DNA of 64,000 nt from JAAXIE01 sp965204245 (GCA_965204245.1 CBDBED010000003.1:248001-312000); one strand, 5' to 3'. Counted from the stretch's first letter, positions 1-8,614 are shown. The notes: generated by a model from the letters alone, not told the origin. Program-made: numbers and translations.

Positions 1-2
1 AC

Positions 3-233
3 TGGAAGGATGTCCAGTTGATAGTGCGAGGCGACCAGGAGCAGTGGTTGGGGTTTCAAGTCGAGCATGCCCAACCAGAATCTGCCCGCAAGGCCCTAGA
101 CCAAGCCATTGGCCAGGCTAACGAGTTGATTAAAGAGTACTTGGACCATGATGTCGTTGCTATAACCTCGGCCCGACATGGACAGGAGGACCATGCCCAG
201 CATCAATGGTCCTCAGGGCTTGTCAGAGGATGA
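3..233 (+). CDS. C-terminal part of a hypothetical protein, cut by the window edge
   Basis: The frame is open from the first complete codon (base 3) and ends at a TGA at 231-233, so the start lies outside the window. A TTG at 18 is the only internal start candidate and has no clear SD. The visible part is hydrophilic and Gln/Glu-rich, and probably helical in its first 50 residues. I recognise no family. Coding is supported only by the uninterrupted frame and sensible composition, so this could be spurious. Confidence 0.35.
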   Translation, partial: WKDVQLIVRGDQEQWLGFQVEHAQPESARKALDQAIGQANELIKEYLDHDVVAITSARHGQEDHAQHQWSSGLVRG

Positions 234-278
234 AGTCAAGGGCTAGGGGAAAGACCAATAGATCGATGGAGGTGTCCC

Positions 279-464
279 ATGGAAGTACTAACCGCTTACT
301 GCTTTGCGCTGCGCAAGAGGTGCGAGATCCTGGAACCCAGTGTAGTAACCCTGAAAAACGGTCGTAAGGCGGTACGAGGCAAGGCCAAAGATGCTCCCCA
401 GTATACGGTCTTTCGAATTTTGAGCGACTCCGAAGCCAAGGAAGTGGAGTCCATGCTCAGTTAA
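279..464 (+). CDS. Small DUF5679-like protein that has lost its zinc-finger cysteines
   Basis: This 61-residue protein starts at an ATG behind a GGAGGT site 8-12 bases upstream. Its core (AYCFALRKR followed by VTLKNGRKAVRGKAKDAP and a closing FRI) follows the pattern of DUF5679, a treble-clef-like mini-protein normally carrying two CxxC pairs. Here the first pair is reduced to C-F-A-L and the second (usually CPVC) reads A-K-D-A, so zinc binding in the usual way is not possible. There is also an acidic C-terminal tail of about 12 residues. The family role is unknown. The assignment comes from pattern memory and is moderately secure. Confidence 0.6.
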   Translation: MEVLTAYCFALRKRCEILEPSVVTLKNGRKAVRGKAKDAPQYTVFRILSDSEAKEVESMLS

Positions 465-531
465 CAAACAGGATCCAGGAATGCGGCGAATCCTATCGTT
501 TGATCAGGTATTGCATTGCAGAGGACACGAG

Positions 532-583
532 ATGGTGGGCCGAGGCTTACTGTAGACAGTGCCGTGTTCGAGTCGATGATCGC
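532..583. repeat. Dispersed 52-bp repeat, copy A
   Basis: Bases 532-583 match 1017-1068 without gaps (44 of 52 identical). All eight differences are transitions. Both copies lie at the 3' end of a leftward gene for a Pro/Thr-rich lipoprotein, and in one minus-strand frame both encode a related peptide (DSNTALSTVSLGPP in this copy, NSNMVLSTAGLGPP in the other). Confidence 0.75.
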
Positions 584-825
584 TCTCTAGCTAGCGTCAC
601 TGCGGAGGCCGCGGGTATGGGACTGGCGGCTCGTGCCTCGGTCGGCTCGGTCATCGATGCTTGGTTAGGTGGGTCCGGAGGTTCCACAGGTGGCAGGGCG
701 GTGACGGTAGACAGGGATGGAGTAGCAGTAGGCTTTGGAGCAGGTGTAGTGGGCTCCGATGTGTCGCAGGAGACGGTTCCAAGAGCCAGCATGCCAGTCA
801 ATAGGAAGATGCCTAGGCGCTTCAT
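547..825 (-). CDS. Short Pro/Thr-rich lipoprotein, probably truncated
   Basis: From the ATG at 825 the protein opens with MKRLGIFLLTGMLALGTVSC, a signal peptide ending in a lipobox-like site, so it is probably lipidated and exported. The rest (about 70 residues) is a Pro/Thr/Ser/Ala linker with no folded domain. The linker resembles the N-terminal linker of the M60-type lipoprotein next door. The frame stops inside the dispersed repeat. A one-base shift would continue into the peptide shared with the neighbour, so this looks like a remnant or frameshifted relative of a larger lipoprotein. An in-frame ATG at 876 exists but would place 17 residues before the signal peptide. Confidence 0.5.
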   Translation of the reverse strand: MKRLGIFLLTGMLALGTVSCDTSEPTTPAPKPTATPSLSTVTALPPVEPPDPPNQASMTEPTEARAASPIPAASAVTLARERSSTRTRHCLQ

Positions 826-945
826 CACACCGTCGTTCGAGAACGGGAATTCTGCGTTCATCATGGGGTAGCCCATGAGACCCTTTGTCCGAGGTGGATA
901 TTGATTTTATCCGCTAGGCGAGGCTACATCGGGCCATTTGCTGAG

Positions 946-3858
946 TCAATGGGTTGGTGGTCCCTCGTTCTGCCGGTGCGAGGCCCCTCGGGCAACAAGG
1001 TTCTGATTTGTCGGGAATGGTGGGCCAAGGCCTGCTGTAGACAGTACCATGTTTGAGTTGATGGTCGCCCTGTAGTCCAGCGATGGTCGCCCTGTAGTCC
1101 AGCGATGGTCGCCCTGTAGTCCAGCAACGCTGGAGAGTTCCAATCCTGTCAGGTAGTGCTTGTGGTTATCCAGATCGCGAGGGAAGCGCCTTCTCAGCTT
1201 CAACTCCCGCCTACTATGGGAGAGGCCTAGGGTTTGGTGGAAGTCCGTCGGAAGCCAGACGGGGAGGTCGGCGACCGACGCCCGCGCCTGCTGTGAAGTG
1301 GGCACACCCCACGCTTCAAAGAACGGGCCGAGGTTCCGGCCCACCTGCTGTGAGAAGCGCACCAGCCACTGATCGCGCTTTTCGTCGTCACTCCTTGGGC
1401 GCTGGTATTTCGTCAGGTCTCGAGAGGTGGCAAACACCTGGCGGTAGGCATCCCATCCGAACGCCTGCTGCAATTGCTCGTACATCACCAAGGCCAGGAA
1501 GGGTTCGCTCTTCCACTGTTCGAAGTCCGGTTCGTTGAAATCGTAGGTCGCCATCTGGGAGGCCCGAAAGGCAGCGGAGCCCCTCTCGTTCTCGGCCACA
1601 GGGATGTCGCAGAGATGCTCGTAGATGTAGAGGGTGAACAGGTTGACGGTCACCTCCAAGACTCCGGCAAATGTCCAGTCTTCGTTCTGATGGTTGTGGC
1701 CCACCTCGTGGTAGAAGCCCCAGTTGCACTCTGACCGCAGATGATCGGCGTCTACGAGATTGGCCTGCTGGTCCAGATGGGCCATTATGGGATAGCCAGC
1801 GTGCATGTATCCGGCTGCAATTTGCCGGTCCACGACGAACCGCTCCGGGCTTGAGCGTTCTGGCGACGGCCATCCGGCCAGTTCCGCGCTCAGGTCGAGG
1901 GCCCTGTCCCATGCCTCGGCCACGGCGACGGGATCGTCGAGTCCGCGAACCTCGGAGGAGACCGTTGTAACGATCATGTTGCGGCCAGCGATCTCAGCCC
2001 AGGGAGCGGGTGCGTAGCGGATTTCGTTGCGCCAAGCGTCCGGGTCTGTCTCACCCAACACGAACAGGGGCGCCTCAACGGCCCCCTCGATCCTGACGAT
2101 GACTCTTCCCATGTTGGCGTCGTCGGGAACCTCGACGTATATCAGGCCCCCGAAGGCGTTTGCGACTTGGGTCTTGGTCTCGGATATTGGGAAGCGGCGG
2201 CTGATTTCAGGCATGCGCGTCCACTCCGGCAGGTGCCATAGGCGGTCGCTGTGCGCCCCCACACGCACCTGAAAACCGCCTGCTGCAGCGACCTCAGATG
2301 GAACCATGATCGAGACCAGTTCGCCTGGAGCGGCATACAGGCCCGTGGAATGCCAACGAGGTATCGCTGTATCTATTGTGAGGTCACGAGCGATACGTGG
2401 GGCGCTGTCGGGGACGGGGCCGGGGAAGTCAGCAGCTGCCGGATGCGCTTGCACCGACTCTGCGGGGATGCTGTTTTGCACCAGGCCGAAGAGCAGGGAG
2501 TGAAATCGCGCTGCCGCCTCGTCCTCTCCCACGGGTTGCCCGGCTGAGGGCCAGAGGCTACCCAATGCGTGGCTCTGGACAAGGGTACTCAGGCGCGGCG
2601 CGAGCAGAGTGTCATCCGGAGACAGGCAATTGGAGGCAAGCGCCAAACTGCTCAACGCTTGGCCGGTCTCTGCATCAGTCAGCATGCGTTTGCCCGACTC
2701 GTAGGCCTGAAGAGCATCGAGAGCCGTGCCTGTGTGGGTCAAATCAGCAGGAGATACATCAACTGCAAGGCCCCTTGCTGACGTACTGGTGAGCCTGGCG
2801 TTGGACCAGCGGATGCCGACAGGGGTGAGCAGTCGGTTTCCTGCGTAGTCAGTGACCAGGTCCAGATCCGGGTGCTCGGACGCCCAGACCCAACCCGTAA
2901 CGGCAGTCACCAAACCGCCGCCATCCCGGACAAAAGCCAACAGTGCCTCGATCTCAGGTATGGTCTGATTCCGCATCACTAGGGCCACGACATCCACGGT
3001 TGCCAGCGAATCGGGCGTGAGTGAGATTTCCACGACATCATGTCCCGCTTCCTCAAGCCATGCGCGCAGCGCAAGGGCACCTGCTACGCCGATGCGAGGC
3101 CGGGTCGCGCTTCCGCCGCTGGTCCAATGCAGGGCGTTCACGATCAGACGTCCCGTGTCCATAGAGATGAGCCTGGAGTGGGAGAAATAGCGGTCGTCAG
3201 CCAGAGCGACAATTCGGCCGGCTTGCCAGCGGCCCGCAGCCACCACGGGAGCGTGAATGGTGTTGGGTACGCGCATGGAGTCGGGCCGGTAGCTCCTGAC
3301 TCGCCCCACGACTACAGGAAAGGTCTCAGAGCCGTAGAGGCACAGAGCACCCGGCACGAGTGGGGCACGGATCTCAGAGACGCCATCCAGCAGGGCAGCG
3401 AGGTCGGATTGGGACTCCTCCGCGTCGAAAGGTCCCAGGGAAGGCAGTTGCGGCGGAATTGGCGTCGGCACATGGGTTGGTGGGGTCTGTACTGCTGGCG
3501 TCGGTGTGACAGTGATAGGGGGAGGGGATGTGGGTTGTTCGGTTGGTATTGGCGTAGGCGTACTCGTTGGCGAGTGTGTGGGCTCCTGGGCTGCGTTGGT
3601 CTTAGGCGGACTTGTTGGAGTTGCGGTACTCTTCGGAGGGCTCATTGGGGTTAGTGCGGGTCGCTCTGATGGAACGGAGACCTCGGCGGGTGAGGGCTGA
3701 GTGCGGGCCTGTGCAGGCCGGTCCGTGGGAAGGGGCGTGGTACCGCCTCCAGATACATCCTCGGGCGCGCGGCTACCGCCACAGGAGCTTACCATGACGG
3801 CGAAAACGAGGCCCGCCAATGCAGCGAGGCATAGTCTCTGAAGGCTAGAGGCGTACAC
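946..3858 (-). CDS. Large lipoprotein with an M60/enhancin-type metallopeptidase domain
   Basis: This 970-residue protein starts at a GTG. Residues 1-26 form a signal peptide with lipobox VSSC, so it is predicted to be anchored outside the cytoplasmic membrane. Residues about 30-140 are a Pro/Thr/Ser-rich linker. HEVGH at about 717-721 followed by Glu at about 735 fits HExxH-(8-28)-E of the M60-like peptidases, a family known for acting on glycoproteins and mucins. The middle part holds beta-rich and Rossmann-like stretches I cannot assign. The last 60 residues are encoded by a 22-bp tandem repeat and the dispersed 52-bp repeat, so the native end was probably near position 1140. Substrate is unknown. 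Confidence 0.8.
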   Translation of the reverse strand: MYASSLQRLCLAALAGLVFAVMVSSCGGSRAPEDVSGGGTTPLPTDRPAQARTQPSPAEVSVPSERPALTPMSPPKSTATPTSPPKTNAAQEPTHSPTSTPTPIPTEQPTSPPPITVTPTPAVQTPPTHVPTPIPPQLPSLGPFDAEESQSDLAALLDGVSEIRAPLVPGALCLYGSETFPVVVGRVRSYRPDSMRVPNTIHAPVVAAGRWQAGRIVALADDRYFSHSRLISMDTGRLIVNALHWTSGGSATRPRIGVAGALALRAWLEEAGHDVVEISLTPDSLATVDVVALVMRNQTIPEIEALLAFVRDGGGLVTAVTGWVWASEHPDLDLVTDYAGNRLLTPVGIRWSNARLTSTSARGLAVDVSPADLTHTGTALDALQAYESGKRMLTDAETGQALSSLALASNCLSPDDTLLAPRLSTLVQSHALGSLWPSAGQPVGEDEAAARFHSLLFGLVQNSIPAESVQAHPAAADFPGPVPDSAPRIARDLTIDTAIPRWHSTGLYAAPGELVSIMVPSEVAAAGGFQVRVGAHSDRLWHLPEWTRMPEISRRFPISETKTQVANAFGGLIYVEVPDDANMGRVIVRIEGAVEAPLFVLGETDPDAWRNEIRYAPAPWAEIAGRNMIVTTVSSEVRGLDDPVAVAEAWDRALDLSAELAGWPSPERSSPERFVVDRQIAAGYMHAGYPIMAHLDQQANLVDADHLRSECNWGFYHEVGHNHQNEDWTFAGVLEVTVNLFTLYIYEHLCDIPVAENERGSAAFRASQMATYDFNEPDFEQWKSEPFLALVMYEQLQQAFGWDAYRQVFATSRDLTKYQRPRSDDEKRDQWLVRFSQQVGRNLGPFFEAWGVPTSQQARASVADLPVWLPTDFHQTLGLSHSRRELKLRRRFPRDLDNHKHYLTGLELSSVAGLQGDHRWTTGRPSLDYRATINSNMVLSTAGLGPPFPTNQNLVARGASHRQNEGPPTH
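1017..1068. repeat. Dispersed 52-bp repeat, copy B
   Basis: This is the second copy of the repeat at 532-583. It runs directly into the first unit of the 22-bp tandem repeat. Confidence 0.75.
1058..1123. repeat. Three tandem copies of a 22-bp unit
   Basis: Units at 1058-1079, 1080-1101 and 1102-1123 contain gatggtcgccctgtagtcca preceded by tt or gc. Units 2 and 3 are identical and unit 1 differs in its first two bases. Because 22 is not a multiple of three, each copy shifts the reading frame of the lipoprotein gene that crosses it. Copy-number change would therefore alter or end the C-terminus of that protein. Confidence 0.9.
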
Positions 3859-4175
3859 TTATCTGACTTCGGTCGTCCATATTGGTCATGTCGAAGGTGT
3901 GGTGGTCTCTGTTCGTGCCAGTGACATTTACTACTCCTTATTACCCCTGCGCCACCTTCAGGCACCCTACCCGGTGGCAGTATTGACGCCAGAGCTCCGG
4001 GCTTTTGCCCACTCCTCCGTTGATGCAGGAAATCCCATGCATCCCACCGCCACGAATGAGAGTCGTCGAAAATCTCGATGACCTCGGTTTCGATGAACTC
4101 CTCGGCACATCATAGGGAGTTGGGAATAAAGTGTGGGTAACTTATCTGTCTAATTTGGATAACTTCATGGTGGCT
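3859..4175. other. Intergenic stretch without a supportable gene
   Basis: Apart from short open frames with no SD and no recognisable protein character, I see nothing here. The stretch separates the leftward lipoprotein gene from a response-regulator remnant and becomes AT-richer toward 4110-4160. Confidence 0.4.
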
Positions 4176-4346
4176 TCAGGGCCAATTCGGTAGAAGCATG
4201 TCGAGCAGGGCCAGTCGAGGTCTTCCGCCTTTCATCAGGAGGAGCGCCTCTTCCGGGTCGGCGGTTGAGGTGATCAAGGCGCGGCGGCTGAATTCTCTGA
4301 TAGTGACTGTAGGCGTCGGCGGAAGCTCCTCAGTAGAGTCTTGCTC
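4176..4346 (-). pseudogene. Remnant of a response-regulator receiver domain
   Basis: The minus-strand frame from 4346 to the TGA at 4176-4178 contains ALITSTADPEEALLLMKGG and then RPRLALLDMLLP. This matches the alpha2-beta3 part of a CheY-like receiver, with the phospho-acceptor Asp in LLD. There is no start codon with an SD, no N-terminal acidic pair, and the frame stops right after beta3, so about two thirds of the domain is missing. I read it as a decayed fragment. The match is from memory of the family pattern only. Confidence 0.45.
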
Positions 4347-4474
4347 TCACAGACATCTAAGGGTTAAGTTAAATCTGTTGTCCTACTGATTACTATAGCA
4401 GGAGATGGGTCACCTTTTGGAAACGCTTACACTGACCATAATGATGACTCGGCAACAAACCCATATGTAGGTTG

Positions 4475-4503
4475 TTGACATATAGGTGATATTAGTGTAC
4501 CAT
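4475..4503 (+). promoter_or_regulatory. Sigma-70 type promoter for the ferredoxin-bacterioferritin genes
   Basis: TTGACA at 4475-4480, a 17-base spacer, then TACCAT at 4498-4503. The expected start of transcription (about 4510) lies some 40 bases before the Bfd-like start codon. Confidence 0.65.
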
Positions 4504-4548
4504 CACTGACGGTTTTAGAGTCCACGATAACCAAGGATGCGCTGAGAG

Positions 4549-4851
4549 ATGTACCTCTGCATGTGCAAAGGCATTCCGGTCTCCGAAGTAGTAGAAACGG
4601 CACGGAAGAACCCTATGCCTCTAGACACCTTGGTCGATAGCCTTGGGCTTGGCGAGGATGACTCGTGTGGCCGGTGCGCCATCTATAAGCACGAGATCGC
4701 CAGAATAATTGCCATGGAACTGAAGAAGCCCAACACCCACGCGGCTGGCGAGCACGGCAGCATGCGTGGCGGGGGGCTTTCCGCTCAAGCAGAGCCTGCG
4801 TCGAAAACGCTCAAGTGGCCTTGGATGCGTCGACATAGCGACGCCGCCTGA
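4549..4851 (+). CDS. Bacterioferritin-associated ferredoxin-like [2Fe-2S] protein
   Basis: The first 56 residues form a BFD-like domain: CMC near the N-terminus and C-G-R-C at about 40-43, four cysteines that would hold a [2Fe-2S] cluster. The remaining 45 residues are an unrelated, probably disordered tail rich in Gly, Ala and basic residues. In the characterised family, Bfd docks on bacterioferritin and reduces its stored iron for release. The bacterioferritin gene 140 bases downstream supports that role. A strong promoter lies just upstream, and the SD is weak. Confidence 0.75.
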   Translation: MYLCMCKGIPVSEVVETARKNPMPLDTLVDSLGLGEDDSCGRCAIYKHEIARIIAMELKKPNTHAAGEHGSMRGGGLSAQAEPASKTLKWPWMRRHSDAA

Positions 4852-4994
4852 TCGCCGTCTTGGCTCCGTCACCCCTCTTATTTGTGCTATCCTGCTCCTT
4901 AGCGCTCCACCACGGGTATTCTCATGGAATGCCCATGCTTGACCTGTATCGCATTCACCATACTTCCAAGACACTTAACAGGAGGGAGCCCTAG

Positions 4995-5468
4995 ATGAAG
5001 GCCAAGGACGGCGTGGTAGACCGCCTCAACACCATTCTCACCAACGAGCTCACTGCAATAAATCAGTATTTTGTACAGGCGGAGATGTGCCGCAACTGGG
5101 GATTCGAACGCCTGCATAGCAAAATCTATGCGCTCAGCATCGACGAGATGAAGGATGCCCAGCACCTGATTCAACACATTCTCTACCTTGAGGGTATGCC
5201 CAACCTGCAACGCTTGGGTCAGGTGATGGTCGGCGAGTCCGTGAGAGAAGACTTGGACTTGGACCTAGCATCAGAAGTCGGCGCCGTTGAGACTCTGCGG
5301 GAGGCCATTACCCATTGTGCCAGTGTCGGGGACTACACGACTCGCAATATTCTGGAGCAGATGGTCCGCTCCGAAGAGGAACACATCGACTGGATTGAGA
5401 CTCAGATAGAGACCATCAACCAAGTGGGCATGGAGATTTACCTTAACCAGCAGATCAGGGATGACTAG
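4995..5468 (+). CDS. bfr: Bacterioferritin
   Basis: At 157 residues this has the standard bacterioferritin length and aligns without gaps to the E. coli protein over the first 70 residues. The ferroxidase ligands Glu18, Glu51, Glu94, Glu127 and His130 are present, as is the haem-binding Met52. Ligand position 54 is Asp (EMKDAQH) where E. coli has His (EMKHADR). The start follows GGAGGGAGCCCTAG. The protein should form a 24-subunit iron-storage cage. It lies downstream of the Bfd-like ferredoxin, probably in the same transcript. Confidence 0.93.
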   Translation: MKAKDGVVDRLNTILTNELTAINQYFVQAEMCRNWGFERLHSKIYALSIDEMKDAQHLIQHILYLEGMPNLQRLGQVMVGESVREDLDLDLASEVGAVETLREAITHCASVGDYTTRNILEQMVRSEEEHIDWIETQIETINQVGMEIYLNQQIRDD

Positions 5469-5509
5469 CGTCCCCACACTGGGTTTCGCTAGAGACCTCT
5501 CGCAGTGCT

Positions 5510-5974
5510 TCAGATGGGGAATCCGCCTTCGGGGTCCGGCATGTGAAGGTCCTCCAAGAGTTGACGGAAGGCTTTTGGTATCTGGGGCTGCTCGACAACT
5601 GGAGCAACATCGGGCTTGACGTTCTGGGTAAGGCCAAGTCCTTCGGTTGACGTGAAGTTGCCGATATAGATGGGTATGCCCAGATGAACAGTCATCGCTA
5701 GGGACGCAGCAGCATCCACATCTACATCTACTTCCTTTTGCCCGTCAGGTGTGGCGAAAATCAGAGTTCCCACCACCTCTTCGGTACGATGCGAGTTCTT
5801 GATGACAACGTGGTTGAGCTCTGCTCCCAGTGCTTGTGCCAAGCGGAGGGCCCTATGATGCAGTCGACAGTGGTCGCTAGCCAGACCCCGCATATCTACT
5901 GCCAGCATCCGGGCCTGCTCCAAGGGCAACTGCACCACGTACACAGAGCGCGCGTCTTTGAAACGAGGTAGCAA
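5510..5974 (-). CDS. Bifunctional nuclease (DUF151) family protein
   Basis: This 154-residue protein shows the DUF151 pattern: HRALRLAQALGAELNHVVI, then a beta-hairpin, then VDVDVDAAASLAMTVHLGIPIYIG (given here in two halves: VDVDVDAAASLAM and TVHLGIPIYIG). In the typical sequence the second motif reads D-x-R-P-S-D-A-I-A-L-A, so the Arg-Pro-Ser-Asp core is changed here to Val-Asp-Ala-Ala. The start is a TTG behind GGGGGAG. Some family members are reported as DNases/RNases, but whether this divergent copy is catalytic is uncertain. It is convergent with bfr. Confidence 0.7.
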   Translation of the reverse strand: MLPRFKDARSVYVVQLPLEQARMLAVDMRGLASDHCRLHHRALRLAQALGAELNHVVIKNSHRTEEVVGTLIFATPDGQKEVDVDVDAAASLAMTVHLGIPIYIGNFTSTEGLGLTQNVKPDVAPVVEQPQIPKAFRQLLEDLHMPDPEGGFPI

Positions 5975-6180
5975 CTCTCCCCCAGAAGCCAGACTCAGTC
6001 CTACCGACCAGATAGGGGAATGCTTGTGTCATAGGGCCTCTCGCATGCCATTGTAAAGCCCCATTAAGCTAATTCGTTTACACTATCCTGTTGTAATAGT
6101 CTAAGCTATCAGGTGTGACGGGTAACTCCGATAGTCGCGGGCATTGTCAATGGAAGCAGAGAAATGGATGCAGCAGGCAA

Positions 6181-7158
6181 ATGAATATCTTGCTTACCGG
6201 ATGTGCAGGCTTCATTGGCTCCAACGTAGCTCGTCTACTACTGGAATCGGGTCATGCCGTGCTTGGGGTAGACAGCTTGAGAGATCGCACTAACCAGCGC
6301 CTTCAAGAGTGGAGGCTCGCGATTTTAGAGGCTCACCCACGGTTTGCCTTCAGGCATGTCGATGTTTCGCAGCGCGACGCGCTGAAGGACGCCTTGAAGG
6401 ATGGAGAGACCGGTCATCCGGTAAGTGCTGTCATACACTTGGCCGCCCGTGCCGGGGTGCGCGCAAGTGTGGATGACCCGTGGAGCTACTACCAAGCGAA
6501 CGTACTGGGCACGTTGAATATCTTAGAGGCCTGCCGTGAATACGGGGTGGGTAAGTTCCTGCTGGCCTCTACCTCCAGCGTTTATGGCCCGGGCCCTGGT
6601 GGTCCCGTCGCGGAAGACGCGCAATCCAGTCGCCCGCTGTCTCCCTATGCAGCCTCGAAGAAAGCCGCCGAGGCACTTCTCTACTCCTACCATCACCTGC
6701 ATGGGATCGATGCTGTGGTGCTGCGCTATTTCACCGTATACGGTCCTGCTGGGAGGCCGGACATGAGCGTGTTCCGGTTCATACGTGACATCTCCGAGGG
6801 GAATCCTATCGCGATATACGGAGATGGCACTCAACAGCGGGACTACACCTATGTGAGTGACGTGGCTCGTGGAACAATGCAAGCGTTGAGGCTTCAGGGT
6901 TATGAAACCATCAACCTTGGGCACAACCGGCCTGTGGCGGTGAACGATGTGGTTCGCTTGATAGAGGAGGCTGTGGGCCGGTCGGCTATTGTCCGATACG
7001 AGGAGAGGCACCCAGCCGATGTTGCGACCACATGGGCGGACAACAGCCGTGCCCAAGAACTGCTGGGTTGGCTTCCGTGCGTTACCATCGAAGAGGGAAT
7101 AAGACGTACCGTCGAATGGTATATAGAACAGCAGGAGTGGGCCAGGGACTTGGTGTGA
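6181..7158 (+). CDS. NAD-dependent nucleotide-sugar epimerase (UDP-glucuronate epimerase-like)
   Basis: This 325-residue extended SDR begins MNILLTGCAGFIGSN, with the GxxGxxG Rossmann motif at the very N-terminus, which fixes the start at the ATG 6181. Catalytic Y-x-x-x-K appears in SPYAASKKAAE, preceded by STSSVYGPG. RAGVRASVDDPW is typical of the UDP-glucuronate 4-epimerase and GalE-like branches. It probably interconverts UDP-sugars for polysaccharide or glycolipid synthesis. That fits the UDP-glucose dehydrogenase at 15.5 kb, whose product would be its likely substrate, and the glycosyltransferases between them. Confidence 0.85.
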   Translation: MNILLTGCAGFIGSNVARLLLESGHAVLGVDSLRDRTNQRLQEWRLAILEAHPRFAFRHVDVSQRDALKDALKDGETGHPVSAVIHLAARAGVRASVDDPWSYYQANVLGTLNILEACREYGVGKFLLASTSSVYGPGPGGPVAEDAQSSRPLSPYAASKKAAEALLYSYHHLHGIDAVVLRYFTVYGPAGRPDMSVFRFIRDISEGNPIAIYGDGTQQRDYTYVSDVARGTMQALRLQGYETINLGHNRPVAVNDVVRLIEEAVGRSAIVRYEERHPADVATTWADNSRAQELLGWLPCVTIEEGIRRTVEWYIEQQEWARDLV

Positions 7159-7189
7159 GTGCCTTGCGCCGCACCAGTGGTCCCAAGCA

Positions 7190-8614
7190 TTAAGCAGCGG
7201 TGTCTCTGGTCTCGAGTTCATGGCTGGTCTTTTCCATGCCTCTATACAAACGCCAAACGGTGCTGGCCACTCCAGCAGTAACGCTTAACCAGGCTACCGT
7301 GAGCAACCAAGTGTCCCAGCCCCAAGCCGTGTACTGTGGGAATGCCTTCGAGAGAACGCTGAAGGGTGGGAACGCCATATCAAACGGGTCAACGGCGATG
7401 GTGACCTCGCGCGTATGGCCAGCATGAGCCAGCCCTGCTGTAAGGATGATGGTATAGGCTCCGAGGATGCCCATCGCCCACCGCACCGCCGGTCCCGAAC
7501 GGGCTACCAGCAGAGTGAGGGGAACTATCGACAGAGGGAGCACCACTAGAAGGGTGCGACCGGCGAACCACCAGCCCATCATGGTGATGACGATAAAGGT
7601 GGCAATGAGTATCTGAGCAACTATCAGGCCAAGCAGGAGGCGTTGACTGCCCCTGCCAGATACCAACAGTGCCAGGGCGGGCACTACGAGCAGAAGGATG
7701 GGCGCCCACCTCCCAATTCCAAAGCGCCGGTCTATGAACAATCCCCAGAGCCGATAGACCCGGTCGCCGAATTCCGCATGGAGGTCCACCAGTTCTACCG
7801 ATGATAGCCCAGCGTAAACAGTGTTTACGTTGTACGGGGTGAGGCTATCGAATGTAGCTAGATGCCACCATACGAAAACGCCTGAGGAAACCGCTCCGGC
7901 GATCACCAAGGCCGTCCTGCCCTGCCGGTCCAACCGCCATAACGCCCAAGCCGCCACGAAGACCACGAGGGGCGCATACTTCACTCCCAGCCAACATAGC
8001 GCCGACAGACCCGCCACGAGCATCAATGCTTCTGGCCAAGACAGCCGCTCTCGTCTCATGGCTATCAAAAGGCAGGCCATCAGGACCAGCGCCGCTGGGA
8101 ATTCGGGATAGATTTCGGTGGAATAGATAAACGCAGTGGCTGTGAGCCCAACCACCAGACTCAACACCCAGCAGATGGCACGATGTCCTGTAAGCCTATC
8201 TGCCAGAAGGAAGGCGAGAACCATTGCTCCGGCCGCCATCAAGAGTAGTTGGACTTGCGCGCCAACCAGACCTGCCAAAGCAAAACCGGGTATCAGCAGC
8301 ACGGAAAGTCCGGGATTGTGGGGGCTCAACAGCCGCCCGTCTTCCAAGGGGACAGACTGCCGCCAGAGCCCATCAGGGTGGTCGAAAAAGCTCTCGTAGG
8401 AACGGGACTCGTACTGGTTAGTGAGGTCTAGGTCGGCATCCTGGATGAGGCTCTGGGTGGTCAACAGATAGAAGGGTTCGTCACCTGTTATCGACGCGCC
8501 ACGGCTGGCGCGTATGTCGATGGAGAAGATGTAGGCGAGAGACAGCAAGAGAAAGAGGGCTGCCGCGCCAAGCAGCAGCCCTCGACGGTGGACGAATCCC
8601 GCCGTCCCCCTCAC
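7190..8614 (-). CDS. Polytopic membrane protein, probable GT-C glycosyltransferase
   Basis: This 474-residue protein has about 10-12 hydrophobic segments. After the first segment it has an outside loop beginning ITGDEPFYLL (about 42-51). An acidic pair in this loop is a hallmark of GT-C enzymes using polyprenyl-phosphate sugars (PMT/ArnT-like). Sequence after the first third is poorly conserved in this superfamily, so donor and acceptor cannot be named. Its ATG overlaps the stop of the upstream iron-binding lipoprotein gene by four bases (ATGA), so the two are translationally coupled. Confidence 0.65.
   Translation of the reverse strand: MRGTAGFVHRRGLLLGAAALFLLLSLAYIFSIDIRASRGASITGDEPFYLLTTQSLIQDADLDLTNQYESRSYESFFDHPDGLWRQSVPLEDGRLLSPHNPGLSVLLIPGFALAGLVGAQVQLLLMAAGAMVLAFLLADRLTGHRAICWVLSLVVGLTATAFIYSTEIYPEFPAALVLMACLLIAMRRERLSWPEALMLVAGLSALCWLGVKYAPLVVFVAAWALWRLDRQGRTALVIAGAVSSGVFVWWHLATFDSLTPYNVNTVYAGLSSVELVDLHAEFGDRVYRLWGLFIDRRFGIGRWAPILLLVVPALALLVSGRGSQRLLLGLIVAQILIATFIVITMMGWWFAGRTLLVVLPLSIVPLTLLVARSGPAVRWAMGILGAYTIILTAGLAHAGHTREVTIAVDPFDMAFPPFSVLSKAFPQYTAWGWDTWLLTVAWLSVTAGVASTVWRLYRGMEKTSHELETRDTAA

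Noticed and set aside
500..871. Plus-strand frame of 123 codons
   Set aside because: It lies antisense to the short lipoprotein gene, has no SD, and its composition is a mirror of the Pro/Thr linker.
3899..4081. 60-codon plus-strand frame
   Set aside because: No SD, no hydrophobic or domain pattern; treated as chance.
4198..4389. Plus-strand frame of 63 codons
   Set aside because: Antisense to the response-regulator remnant, whose minus-strand pattern is more meaningful.
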